DNA of 64,000 nucleotides from Dichetophora obliterata (Eukaryota > Arthropoda > Insecta > Diptera > Sciomyzidae). The notes under the pieces were generated by a model. It worked only from the letters and a program-made list of their open reading frames with translations, did not search any database and was not told where the DNA came from. Every line of letters starts with the position of its first letter. Position 1 is the stretch's first letter. Shown piece by piece: positions 1 through 10,650 of the stretch. The position numbers and the translations under genes were made by a program. The stretch is from NCBI GenBank assembly GCA_963920525.1, contig OY986438.1:99559349-99623348 (forward strand), in the 5' to 3' direction.

Positions 1-1
1 G

Positions 2-775
2 TTCCTTAAAGTAACCATAAAAACTTTCATCATGGTCCCATCAGGAGTTCCACAAGGCTCAGTTATTGGTCCACTACTTTATCTTATATATTGTTCCGAT
101 ATGCCAAAACATACAAACTGCGATTATGCTGCATATGCCGACGACACCGGACTTTTCTACTCGCATACATTTGGTCAAACGATTGTGACTGAATTGCAAT
201 GCGCTCTAGATCAGCTGCAACATTATTTTATTAAATGGAAAATAAAGCTTAATGTCAACAAAACGCAAGCTATATTTTTCTCAAGAAAAATAAATCCTTG
301 CTACTATCCTAGCTCGCAGCTCCAACTAGGAAGCTTTAGTATTCCTTGGTCTGGAAATGTTAAGTATCTCGGTGTTATTCTAGATAAAAAACTAATTTTT
401 CGCGACCATGTTAGCAACATTATAAATAAGTTCAATATTGCAAAACACTTACTTTATGCGTTGCTTAATAGGAACTCAAAACTTAGCAATGAGAATAAGA
501 TTATTTTAGTGAAAGTAATTTTCCAGTCTATTATTTTGTATGCATGTCCTGTATGGGGAAGCTGTGCAAAAATGCACACCAAAAAACTGCAGATTTGCCA
601 AAACAAATTGCTCAAAATGGCGCTCAAATTACCTTGGCATTACTCCACAAAAAGGCTTCATGAAAAAAATAAAGTTGGTTTAATATCTGACTGCATTTCT
701 AAAGCAACTGAAAGGTTTATGATACTGAGTAGTATGTCAGATAATAGTTTAATAGCTAATTTATACCCATTCTAA
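2..775 (+). pseudogene. Jockey-type non-LTR retrotransposon, 3' part of reverse transcriptase
   Basis: An open frame runs from the window edge to a TAA at 773-775. It carries SGVPQGSVIGP (RT palm motif), YADDT (catalytic motif with both aspartates) and KYLGVILD, then a typical C-terminal region of jockey-clade RT (ILYACPVWGSCA, then LQICQNKLLKMAL). No RNase H domain follows, as in jockey, Doc and F elements. The 5' part lies outside the window. The frame is intact over all 257 codons, so this copy is either young or its decay lies upstream. It is transcribed opposite to the host gene and lies downstream of the visible host exons, in either an intron or the 3' flank. It is a mobile-element gene rather than a host gene. 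Confidence 0.85.
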
Positions 776-1021
776 CTAGTCCAAAAAATAGCATATATTT
801 ATTTATTAATTAATTTATATATTTATTTATCTATTTATTTATAACGTTCATGTACATATTATATACGTCTTCTGTTTGTATATATGTGCGACATATCTGT
901 TTATTACATATGTATGTTATTCAGTATATATATTTTTTCATTCATCTGTTGTAATTATTCATTTATTGTAATTAATCAACCAATGAATGAAGGCTTATAG
1001 TAAATATATTTTTTTTTTTTT
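776..1021 (+). mobile_element. Probable 3' untranslated end of the jockey-type LINE
   Basis: This AT-rich tail follows the RT stop codon and contains TTTA/TATT-rich runs. It ends in GAATGAAGGCTTATAG, an AAATA stretch and a T run (1009-1021). AAGGC...AAATA-type ends are common in jockey-clade LINEs. No clear poly(A) tail or target duplication is visible, so the boundary is approximate. Confidence 0.45.
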
Positions 1022-2674
1022 AAATAGAAGGTTTTTCTTGTAGTTTTCCTTCTAACTTTATTTATTATCAAACCAAAACCTTTTTTCTGTTATACCTTTA
1101 TATCATTTTTTAGTTGTAATGTATATAAAATACTAAATCTCTGTAAATTGTGCAATAACTTTAAAAAAAAATTTTATAACGTTTTTAACTACAAATAAAG
1201 AAATAATTAATAAAAACTAAATTATCAAATTTAAGTTTCATACGACCAAAGCCCTCTTAAATAAAGCATTTGCATTGATTTGTGGACTGTAAAAGGGGGC
1301 GTTTGTATATCTTTTTATGTTAAGTGCATGATTTACGTAAAAACAAGAACATATTAAGAAGTGAGCAACCGCAACCTGCCTGCTTGAAGTCTGATAGCTA
1401 CTGAAAGCTTTAAAATTTTGTGTCAACAAATGCATGTGAAAGCACCCTGCATTAGAAAAAATAATGAGAAAAAGCTCTTTTCCCTCGAGCGGGAAAATGG
1501 CGCTTAACCCTTTCGTTAACCTTGTCCATTGTAATGAACATGCATTTGAAATGAGTGTAGCGGAATGCAAACTGTTATTTTTGACAAAGAATTCATTGTA
1601 AACAGTGTATTGATATATACTGTCTTCTATTTTTGCCTTTCATTACGATATTTGTGTTCATAACAATAGTACGTGCTGATTCTATGAGAGCATGTTGAGC
1701 CGAAAAGAAAACAACCAAAGTGAGTGAAAGTTTTTTTCGTATTATATTTATAAATAAACTTATTTGGTTGTTTTATTGATTGATGTTTTAGAAAAAAAAT
1801 GCAAAATAGTAGTGAAAATATATTTTATTTTACTTGAAAAAAAGTAATAGTAAAGAGTAATGTCCATTGTGCATGGACATGCTCAAAAACCTAATTCCTT
1901 TTTTTTATTTACTTTATTTAGAATGTATTTATCATAAATTAAGAATTTCTATTTTTTTTTCATTAATATTTCTTAAAAGGTACAAAAAGGGTTAATGCTT
2001 TGTTTCACTCAACTGTAGATTATTGAGTGGCATTCTGTGCTTTTTTGCCATCGTGCGTTTCTAATCGCAGCATAGAAAGCTTTTTGATTGCTTGAAGTTC
2101 TTAGTGTTAACATTAAACATACCTACATTGGTTTTTTACTGCTTTTTAGCTTAATAATCATATATCTTTGTTTCGTTTTAGTCAGACTAACTTATATATA
2201 CATTAACTCATGTATAGCTAAAAGTAGCTAAAACAAAATATTAAAAACCGTAAATATTAAAAAGTGGTCCAGTTCGTTTAGTGTAAATGAAAATTTTGAA
2301 GAGTTGAATCTAAATTTTGAATCTAAATTTTAGTCAATTGTCTTTTTCAAAATAACATTTTATATAGGAATGAATTTCACAAAAGCGTATTACAAATGCA
2401 TATTACAAAGGCAAATAAGGTCTTTGCATTCATCTTCTGACTTACCTCTTCATTTTGTATCACGAAAATTCACACCAACGATAAGCAAGCTGTGAGAGCA
2501 TTTTACAAAATAAAGTATTGCTTCTTGTGTCTGACCTGTCGTTGGTATGCTTCTTCATGACACAAAGTACAGTTAAGCTGGTAGCTCTTAAATCATCCTT
2601 CCACGTGCATCAACATGGAATAAATGAAAAATTCCTCAAACCCTAAAGCTCTATCTCACTCCTTCTGAAAGCCA
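1022..2674. other. AT-rich non-coding flank or intron; one diverged copy of the ~130-bp repeat
   Basis: No coding exon or RNA gene is recognisable here. Positions 1238-1310 match the dispersed repeat found at 12.5 and 30.5 kb (cgaccaaa...gatttgtgg...aaaagggggcg). The rest is simple AT-rich sequence. If the GTGAGT donor at 2700 is used, this stretch is intron of the Fife-like gene; otherwise the lower end would be its 3' UTR. Confidence 0.5.
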
Positions 2675-2700
2675 CTACACACAATACACAAAAGACTCAC

Positions 2701-3434
2701 GTCTCGATCCTGCGCGACTTTTATGCTGCTGCTCCGTACCCAAGCTCATGGCACGTCCCAATTCACCGCGTACTGCCTTCAACGACTTCAGAATCTCATC
2801 CGGATCTCGACGGGCTACTGAGGAACGCCGTCGACCCACGTAGTATGATGTTGGTGGCGCTACCATGACATCCTCTTCACGATTCTTGTCGGCATCTTGA
2901 AACGACGAACGTCTTGATCCAGGCAGCGACCGTGAAAAATCTTTACCCAACTGGTAGACCTCGACCTCTAGCGTTTCGGACTGCGATGAGCCGCGACGCG
3001 AACCCGCTATCCATGCATGATCGGGATGCAGCAACGAGGTGCCATCGCCAATCGAATCAACGTCATCGGATATCGAACGTTGCATATTATAGTCGCGGCG
3101 TAACAGTCGCGAGACGTCACCACCCGGCCCGCCGGCTGCAATGGAACAACGTGGCGACACACTCGGCGACTTTGACATGCTGATGCCGCGCAGACCCTTG
3201 GGATCTTCTAGGCGACACCAGATGGCACGATCATCGAGAAAGGCCTGCTGCAACTCGATGCTGCATTCGCCGAGAAAAATCGATTCGGTGTGTGGCACCA
3301 AATCCCATAGCTGGATATCGATGTAGCGATCCATGAGACTGTCGCCTTTGACGTGTGTAAACGTTAGCGTAGCATTCCAGATGGGGTTCAGGGCGGGGCG
3401 ACTCACCTCGGTCTGTTGAACAGAGCCGTCACCG
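2701..3434 (-). CDS. Fife: RIM/Fife-like gene, second half of C2A domain plus Ser/Arg-rich linker
   Basis: The frame enters through a TCTCAG acceptor at 3436-3435. It completes the C2A domain: NPIWNATLTF, a strand ending IQLWDL, FLGECSIEL, LDDRAIWCRLED. A long linker follows with repeated RRSS/SRRGSS clusters and the peptide EVEVYQLGK. This resembles the phosphorylatable region after C2A in RIM-type proteins. The loop after WD reads LVPHTES and lacks the aspartates that bind calcium in synaptotagmin-type C2 domains. RIM C2A domains are also calcium-independent. I end the exon at the strong GTGAGT donor at 2700. If that donor is not used, the frame stays open to a TAG at 2675-2677, giving a short C-terminus (SFVYCV). 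The next exons, probably with a C2B domain, would be outside the window. Confidence 0.85.
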
Positions 3435-3503
3435 CTGAGAGGAAGAGGTAGAGGGAGAAAATTAAGGACATTAATGAGTTGGAGATATAAATAAATGACT
3501 CAC

Positions 3504-3685
3504 CATTTGGGTAATATGCGCACTTTGGCATAGGCTTCAGGCAGATGGCCATGACCATAGGCTTCATCACGTGGAGCCAAGTCATCGGCGGCCATGAGTG
3601 AAACAACCAGCTCATTGCGCTCAGCATGATACCAAACTTGTATCTGCACACGTCCGCTGACTTGTTTCTCACGTGCGATTTGCTC
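3504..3685 (-). CDS. Fife: RIM/Fife-like gene, first half of C2A domain
   Basis: This exon has 60 codons plus two bases. It begins EQIAREKQVSGRV and continues with a C2-domain N-half: GRVQIQVWYH, NELVVSLMAADDL, and AYAKVRILPK. The layout matches RIM/Piccolo C2A (basic linker, VxVxY, LxVxVxxAxDL, PYxKxYxLP). The acceptor on the minus strand ends ...AATCAG at 3686 and the donor is GTGAGT at 3503. The phase on entry is 0, as the 65-bp linker exon requires. Joining to the next exon recreates a C2 strand 3-4 loop with the same number of residues as RIM C2A between LP and the PxWN motif, which supports the 69-bp intron at 3435-3503. Confidence 0.88.
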
Positions 3686-5084
3686 CTGATTTGATGTATT
3701 TAGATGACGGTTGACAGACAGTTGACGGTTGGTTGGACAATAAGAGAAAAAGTTGATATTAGCAAAATAAACAGTATGATTTTGCATTTGTTTTTTCAAT
3801 ATGTACAAGTTATAAATGCGGTTATAGTTATCGTATATCAGTTATCGGCTTGCAAGGAATAGTTATTAAATATTTTCATATAATATAGTATTCATATAGG
3901 AAAGTTTCTTAAGATATATTATTATTATAAAGGTAAAGTGTATATGTAAAAGTGTTTTGTGTTATAATGTTCTTGTTTTTTGACAAAATTAAAAATTAAA
4001 TAAAAATTAATTAACTAAAATTGCAAAAAAAGTGAAAATTCTATTGAAAACATTTAAGAAATTGTTTGCTGGAAGCAAAATAATTGGAATAAAGTGCAAA
4101 CCAAAAATTATGGCATGATCTCTATGAAAATAGCATAAAAATTGCAAAAAATCTATAACAACAATACTGCAGCAACAAAATATGCCACATTTTGCACTAC
4201 ACTGTTACCGTTAAACTCATCATAAAGTATGAATTGACAGAAACTGCTGCGAATGCCAATATTCATCCTTTTTATTTCTGTTCTAACATTCTCTCAAGAG
4301 CTAGAACGTCATCACATAACGTATTCAACACATAACAAAGAACGAACAAAACTAAATAATTTCTAAACCAGGAGCATCAGGATCATGACCTAACCATATA
4401 GCAGCAGCAGTAGCTTGACTTGCCAACATTTTACATCATTGTTGTATCTGTGCGAATGTTCGATTGTATGTGAGTTTGAATGCATTCCAATCCAATACTG
4501 CGTTTTATTGTTCCGAATCCTTGTGGAAATTACGAGCACTCAGCGTGCCCAGCATACCGATGAGTGTGGGTGGTGGTGACCCACATCAAATATATCTGTT
4601 GTAACAGGCTGTTAACAGCTACTCCACCAGTCAATATCTATTTTCAGCAATCGATAAAAATATATTTTTAAGAGATAATAAAGATTGTTGCTGTTTTTTT
4701 TAATACTAACAAAGTTGCACCGTATAAAAGTAAGGTCGGAAAAGTTGCTGTTATGTAAGTATTTCGAGAAGAGTACAGATTTTTTGTAATATCATAATAT
4801 TATTTTAATATGCTAAATTGTTGGTTCGTTTGTATGCTAACGCAAGAAGGCGCTGTAGTTCAATAATTTTAAAAAAGCTCAAAAGACCTGTTTAAATGTA
4901 AGAGATACCAAAAACTAATGTAAAAAGGAAATAAGACAGTAATTAAATCTACAAAAAATTAAAGCTTAGAGTAATTTACGCATCTCTTACATATATCGTG
5001 CAATAAAATAAGCTAAGCATTTTGCTTCAGATCAAAAAGTACCTAAAACACTTTAATTAAACGAAAACGTTTCAATTAATCATA
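3686..5084. other. Start of the giant intron, unannotated AT-rich sequence
   Basis: No open frame, RNA gene or clear repeat is seen here beyond short A/T runs. It lies immediately upstream (in the gene's own direction) of the C2A exon. Confidence 0.5.
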
Positions 5085-5420
5085 GATATTATTTTTATTC
5101 CCTTCAAAGTAACCTGGCAAGCAATACACATGCTCCAATGATTTTTTCAATCTTCACAACACTTTTCATAGGTCGATTTTGTAATAGCCTTCAGCTCCTT
5201 CTGCAAATTGTCCATCATTGAATTAATCGACTCAAAAAGCTTTCTCCTTCATCGCCTTAAATGACTCAAAACGCTTTCCGCGAAGTGGTACAGGGAGTCG
5301 CGGAGATAGGAAAATAGTTCAAAGGTGCCATATCAGGTGAATACGGAGCTTGCGAACGGTTGCAAGTCGTTTTTGGTCAAATAGTCGCGTACAAGATGAG
5401 ATGAAATTATAATTATATAT
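5085..5420 (-). pseudogene. Mariner-type transposase relic
   Basis: Conceptual translation in two minus-strand frames recovers the C-terminal part of a mariner transposase: HLVRDYLTKNDLQPF, then SPDMAPLNYF (the equivalent of SPDLAPCDFF around the last catalytic Asp), AMKEKAF, and a final LPGYFEGNK. Stops and at least one frameshift separate the blocks, so it is dead. No terminal repeats were found and the N-terminal half is missing. It predates the better preserved mariner-like copy at 32.4 kb, judging from its decay. Confidence 0.72.
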
Positions 5421-6196
5421 TGCGAAATTAGCAGAACACAACAAACACTGACTTGTTTACAAAGCTGTCACGCACAAACTCTTGACAGATGGCTCTTAAA
5501 TATATTTATGTTGTTGAGAAGACAGATGCACCAACTTCGAAAAAAATGTTGACAATATCTCAAATGGGCTTTGTTTGAATAGAAAATGTCAGATACTTCT
5601 TGATCAGAAGGTATATATTCGTTTCAGAAAAAAATTCACAAAGGGAACTTGTTACACTGAGAGAAATTACGAATATCAAAACTATTCACGCTCGTGCATA
5701 AATTCAATTTAAATATTTCCGTGTATAAAGAAAATATTTCTTTCCAACTCTTTGTATTTTGTGTAGTTTGTTTTTCTGATCTCGTCTTTTACTTTCAAAT
5801 TAGGTTTAAAGAAATTATAGGGGAAGTATTACTAACGAAATAATTTTTTTAATTTTACAGGTTTTGTCGACATTTCTACGTGAATAGATAGATATGTGAA
5901 GCATTAACGTAATTTTGAAAAAACACTTCCTTAGAAGAGATAATTTGAGATAAACTAAGCTGAGACAAACTGTAACGTGGACGTCTTTAAAAGTTCACAA
6001 GCGAGTTTTAATCAGGAGCTTGAGTGAGGACATTGCCACTGCTTCCTGTAGTGTAATTCCAAAACGCGTTAACGACGATTTTCGATATTGTTAGTAAGCG
6101 AAAACTTTCATTTTATATGAACGTGAATGTGACGTGAATTATGTGAACGTATGAATATATCGTTATGACGATAACGATTATTATTGTTCGTGTATA
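5421..6196. other. AT-rich intron, nothing recognised
   Basis: No coding potential, RNA gene or paired terminal repeats are recognised in this stretch. Confidence 0.45.
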
Positions 6197-6450
6197 AGCA
6201 TATGAAAAAAGCTCAAAGTGTTCATAGTGCAAGCTGACACCGAGCATAAAGCTACTTTCTAAATGCTTTTCAGCGCTTATATCTCCATCTCGCTTGCTCA
6301 CACTATGAACTATAAACACCATTAAGCTCAAGAAGCTACTTTGTGCAACGTTGAGCTTAATGGTGTTCACTGTGATCAAAAAAAGCTGGACAAAGCAGCT
6401 TTATAAAGCAGCTTCAGCCAAAGCGTCCACTATGAACGCCGCCTTATGAG
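6197..6450. mobile_element. Truncated relative of the TAA-flanked 31.5-kb element, with hairpin
   Basis: The block AAGCTCAAAGTG..ATAGTGC matches 31640-31670. The right end (6431-6447) reads, in reverse, TAAGGCGGCGTTCATAGTGG, like the TIR of the element at 31557 (TAAGGTCACGTTTATAGTGG). Inside is a perfect 17-bp inverted repeat, 6315-6331 with 6351-6367, separated by 19 nt. The left end is not recognisable. It is a non-coding relic. Confidence 0.5.
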
Positions 6451-7349
6451 TAGACACAATAGTCAAGAAGACACAACAGTTTAGAGCTTTTATGGTTCAC
6501 AACAATACGATGTTGTCACGCTTGATTGTGGAGCTTATGTAGAATTCGTTGGTTCGACTAGTTCAGGGTTGCTTCGGAGAAAAATAAAAACGTACTCATT
6601 AAGCAGTATTTTCTGAATAACAAAAAGTACTACCACGTTAAAAATTGCTTGCGAAATGAACTGAAAAAATTGCTATAAAAAAAGGATTAAATCTAGTTTA
6701 ATGAAATAACTGGATATTAAGATGTTTTTAGATACGAGGGAGCATTTTTTACGTAGATTATAATGGTATTGGAAAAAATCGCGCTCTCTTCCCCCTTTGG
6801 CAGGGAGAGGAGTTTTTAGTAAAAAAACAATACGTCTTTTAAATTGGCTATATTTCTTATATTATTATACGGATATCAATATTATTGCCACTATAAGAAT
6901 ATATTTATAACCTTTCTAATGATTTATAACATAATTTGATCGCACTAACTTTAAAAGTTATAGCAGTTTTTATAAAAGTTGCTTGAAGTAATAAAAAAAG
7001 GATCTGCAATATCAGAAAATCTTAAAAATTGGATTTTATCGCAAAAAAAAAAATAGAAAAAAAACTCACCAAAATAAAATAAGCTTAATTCAATACCAAA
7101 ACAAAGTTTTAAACTTTGTACGAAGCTTATAATATAGTTTAGGTTTTTTATGACCAACAAATTCAAATGAGTTTTCAAACGGCTATATCTCCTAAACTAT
7201 AAGAGAGGGAGCAAAACGGGTTTCGACTGCGGCTTAACCCGACTTGAGGACTATGTAATAGCGAGCATTTTGGTACATTTAATATTGAAAAAGTTAGAAG
7301 AATGCCAATAATAGAATAAATTCACATTGCGAAGATTTGCTTTACAAAA
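6451..7349. other. AT-rich intron, nothing recognised
   Basis: No supported gene or paired repeat is seen; only short homopolymer runs. Confidence 0.45.
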
Positions 7350-8272
7350 TGCACTCACGGTAAAAAAAAGCCGATTTAATAATTTGATAACAAATATTCT
7401 TTTTCTTGAACTATAACCCAGTGTCACAGAATCAACCAAAACGAAAGTACATCCAATCTTTACGGATATTCTTAAAGAAGAATATGTTGAGAGTCCATTG
7501 CACCTGACCTGACCTCTCAATGTTGCCACAATTTTTCAATTTATTTTTAAAGTTAAGGTACTCGAATTTTGTTGCACCGGCATTCATTGAATTTTTACAG
7601 CCATTTGCTTTGTTGGAAATTAAAAATAAAATCCACTTCTTTTTCATAGAACTTTACGTAAAATAGGTCCATGTAAAAATAAATCCGATAAAATACAAAA
7701 TGAAGCGTGTTCCAAAGAAAATTAAAAACTTGAAAAAAATTGTCTTTCCATGAATTTCAATTAAATAATATTCCATTAATGACATTTGTTTTTCCACAAA
7801 AATTATTTGCACGTAAAAATTTATTTTTATTGAACTAAAAAACATAAAAATCGATTAAGAGTTCGCAAAATGGCGGGAATTTCAATGTTTTTTTTTCGTC
7901 AGAAACTGATTCTTATGAAGTATATGTTGCTGCCATACAAAATGATACCATTTCGTAGAATCTTTTACGAAGCCTAATTTTACGCCAAATTTTACCGAAA
8001 AGATAAAAATTCGTTTGAAGGATTTTGTTTTTCATTTCCAACAAGGCAAATGGCTGTAAAAATTCAATGAATGTCGGCACAACAAAATGCAAAGACTTCA
8101 ACTTTAAAATAAATTGAAAAAATTATGTCGACATTGAGAGGTCAAATCATCGCTCTTTAAGAATTTCTATAAAGTTTAGCTGTGTTTCGATTTCGTCACA
8201 CTGTGTAATAGTTCAAGAAAAAGAATATTTGTTATCAGATTATTAAGTAGGCTTTTTTTTATTGTGAGTGTA
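7350..8272. mobile_element. Fold-back element with long inverted arms
   Basis: The left arm (about 7350-7640) and right arm (about 8020-8272) are inverted copies of each other over about 250-290 bp with scattered mismatches. Matched blocks include CACTCACGGTAAAAAAAAGC with its reverse at 8250-8272, GATAACAAATATTCTTTTTC, GACCTCTCAATGT, and CATTCATTGAATTTTTACAG. The centre (7640-8020) is less symmetric and non-coding. Such long arms flanking a short centre are typical of fold-back or long-TIR non-autonomous elements. No transposase is present and no clear target duplication is seen. Confidence 0.65.
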
Positions 8273-9350
8273 AAAACATTTGGCATATATTCGAATACTT
8301 TGGGCCGAAGCCGAAGGTTCAAAAATATGCTGAGTCTTAAAAAATACTTTTCTATAGTGCCAATAGCATAATAATAATTTAAGAATTATGGAAAATTTAA
8401 ATTACATATTGTTTTTTAACTTACACTCCTCTTCCGGGCTCTCTCTACCATAAAACTCCAAAATAATAAAAAGGTACCATCACAGAAGTATTTCGTACGC
8501 TCAAATTAAAAACGTACTCTAATTAGAACTTTTCGATGCAGCTGTGGACATAAAAAAGTCAACAAACAATTTTCAATTCAATTGATGGATTGCTTTTTTT
8601 TAAAAAAAGTTAGAGCAAAAATTTGTTGAGCTATTTTCAAGCAATTTTAAGCTCGTTTTTTATGCTTAAAATGAAAACCAGGTGACTATTTTCCACTAAC
8701 GATACCAATCTTTTGATGCAGATCTTATTTTTTTATCTTCATTTTATTAGAAAATGCTGGTGGGGCGAAAAAAAAGCACCTTTGCATTTTTCATATATAT
8801 TGTGGGTGCTTTACTGTAGGCGCTATGTTTCCAATTGGCAGTCACTTAATAAATAAATATTGCCACGCCTACTTTAAACGCTAAGCAATATAAACAAAAG
8901 TGAAATGGTACTCATTGCACTCCGATGCTCTTATGAACAGCTCAACTGATTTGGCTGGTTAGTTTTTTTTAAGTGAAAACTCCTTCAAGCGCGTTAAAAA
9001 ACAACTTTTATATCATAAAAGCTTTTAGTTTTTACTTCGGTCAGCTGTTCCTCACTGTTAAATTTTTTTTGCTTAAACATTTTTTTTTATAATGAGACGT
9101 ATTAATAAAAATTGAGTGAACTAGTGGAGTGAAGTGCTTAAGTGTGCATTTTGATTTTGCGATGTTAGTTAAGTGGAGTGTGGAATCCGTATTAAATAAA
9201 ATCCACTCCACTCTGAGGTAAAAAAACATCGTTTGAGTGTTCACTCATGTCAGCAGCTGTCAGACAACCAAATTTGTTTTTCAATAAACAATTCTTTTGT
9301 GTCATTCGACAAAATACGTTACATTTTTAAAACATTTTTATTAAATTAAA
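8273..9350. other. AT-rich intron, nothing firmly recognised
   Basis: No coding frame is supported. GTCAGCTGTTC (9040s) and CAGCAGCTGTCAGAC (9251-9265) form a loose inverted pair around a GAGTG-rich stretch, but boundaries are not definable. Confidence 0.4.
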
Positions 9351-10650
9351 ATGGATGTAATTTTTAAAGACATTCAAGGTAAGTAATAAATAAACTGTAA
9401 AGTATTAAAAATGTTCGTTCGTGTGTGTTTTTTGGCAATTTTAGTGTAGGGGAAAGTGGGGTACATTAGACTTTGGGGCACATTTGACTTTTGCGTTTTC
9501 GGTGTGGACGCACCATAATATTAATAAATTTTATTTGTGCAATTTGACAGCATGTGACTTCACGAAGTGTCACAAAGTTCGACACTTTTTTCATAACTCG
9601 AAAAAAAAAACAACTCGTGTTTCTCTGTTTTTTGTTGCGCTGATGTAATTTTATGGTATAGATACGTAAAGATTTTGTAAAGTGATTTAAGCTGTGTTTT
9701 ATTATAAAAAGGTAAGAATAACTCTTTATTTATTTACATATTCAGATTAATATGAATAAATAAAAAGGAAAAAAAAAATAAAAAGTAATCGGGAGCGTAT
9801 CGGGCACAATAGACGTTTTTAAAAGGTGCATTTTTGACAAGGTTGTTTAGGATATCGCTCTAACTATACGCAACAAAATTGAATTAAAGTTGCCGTATCC
9901 TGAAAATCCATCTTCCACATCACGATGTCGCCCAAAGTAGATTTTTAAAATACATTTTGAAACCTATTATTTAAATCAAGTGGATATGATTGGTGACATT
10001 AGTTTATTCTTACTTTTTTTAACTTTTATTACATTTTTCATTACTAACAATATACAAATATACAAATGTATTAAATTTTTGTTAAATTAAATTATGTAAT
10101 TTCAGTATTAACATTTTTTAAGCTGGTATTTCGAGTTCTTAATGAGAATAAAACTACTTGTCAAATGCTCCCCTTCAAAGTCAAGGGTGCCCCTTCCACG
10201 GGACACATTTGACAAATTTACTTTTTTTTAAAAATTGTTGAATAAGGTTTTTCATAGATTATTGCACGATTTTTTATAGATTATTGGTTACTCAATTACT
10301 TAGATCAATAATGCATGTTTTCGACCATTTATTAAACTCTCAATTTTTGCCAAAAAATATCCGAGGAATATGACCCCGTAAAAAAAGTGTCAAATCTGCC
10401 CCACTTTCCCCTAGTAATTGATTAAAATACAGCGCTAGAACTTGGTGAAGTTCAAGATAAAGAAATGTTTGAAGAAGATGCTCAAGGTTCTTGAAATGAA
10501 AATGAAGACGTTGTTTTTGTGAAATTGTTGCAAAAATACCGCAAGATTTCGTTTAAAAAATCTGAAACACCGGCTGCCAAAGCTCAAAAGAAGGACTTTC
10601 AACACATGAGGAATCATGTATTAAAACGCGGATTAAAATATGGTATTTAA
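9351..10650 (+). pseudogene. Small two-exon gene with a transposon-expanded intron, one in-frame stop
   Basis: Exon 1 is 9351-9378 (ATG, nine codons plus one base, MDVIFKDIQ) and ends at a consensus GTAAGT donor. Exon 2 is 10433-10650, after an AATACAG acceptor. Together they read in phase to TAA at 10648. Exon 2 encodes a charged segment, VKLLQKYRKISFKKSETPAA then FQHMRNHVLKRG, that looks like a Myb/SANT-type or similar small helical domain, but I do not recognise the family firmly. A TGA at 10492-10494 breaks the frame, so it is probably a pseudogene, or the end of a larger transposon-derived gene; GGTATTT at 10643 could be a further donor. The intron of 1054 bp holds the TA-flanked MITE. 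Without the MITE and its duplicated TA it would be 89 bp, a normal fly intron size. Confidence 0.5.
9449..10411. mobile_element. TA-flanked MITE, TIR GGGGAAAGTGGGG
   Basis: A perfect 13-bp TIR, GGGGAAAGTGGGG (9449-9461) and its reverse complement (10399-10411), is flanked on both sides by TA (9447-9448 and 10412-10413), giving a 963-bp element. Similarity between the ends continues inward loosely (ATTTGAC motifs). No transposase frame is inside. The element sits inside the intron of the small gene above. A related TIR is at 55.19 kb. Confidence 0.82.

Noticed and set aside
1238..1570. 110-codon minus-strand frame
   Set aside because: It overlaps a copy of the dispersed repeat and has no domain.
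2914..3326. Plus-strand open frames of 61-89 codons
   Set aside because: They are antisense to the C2A exon; no independent start context or domain.
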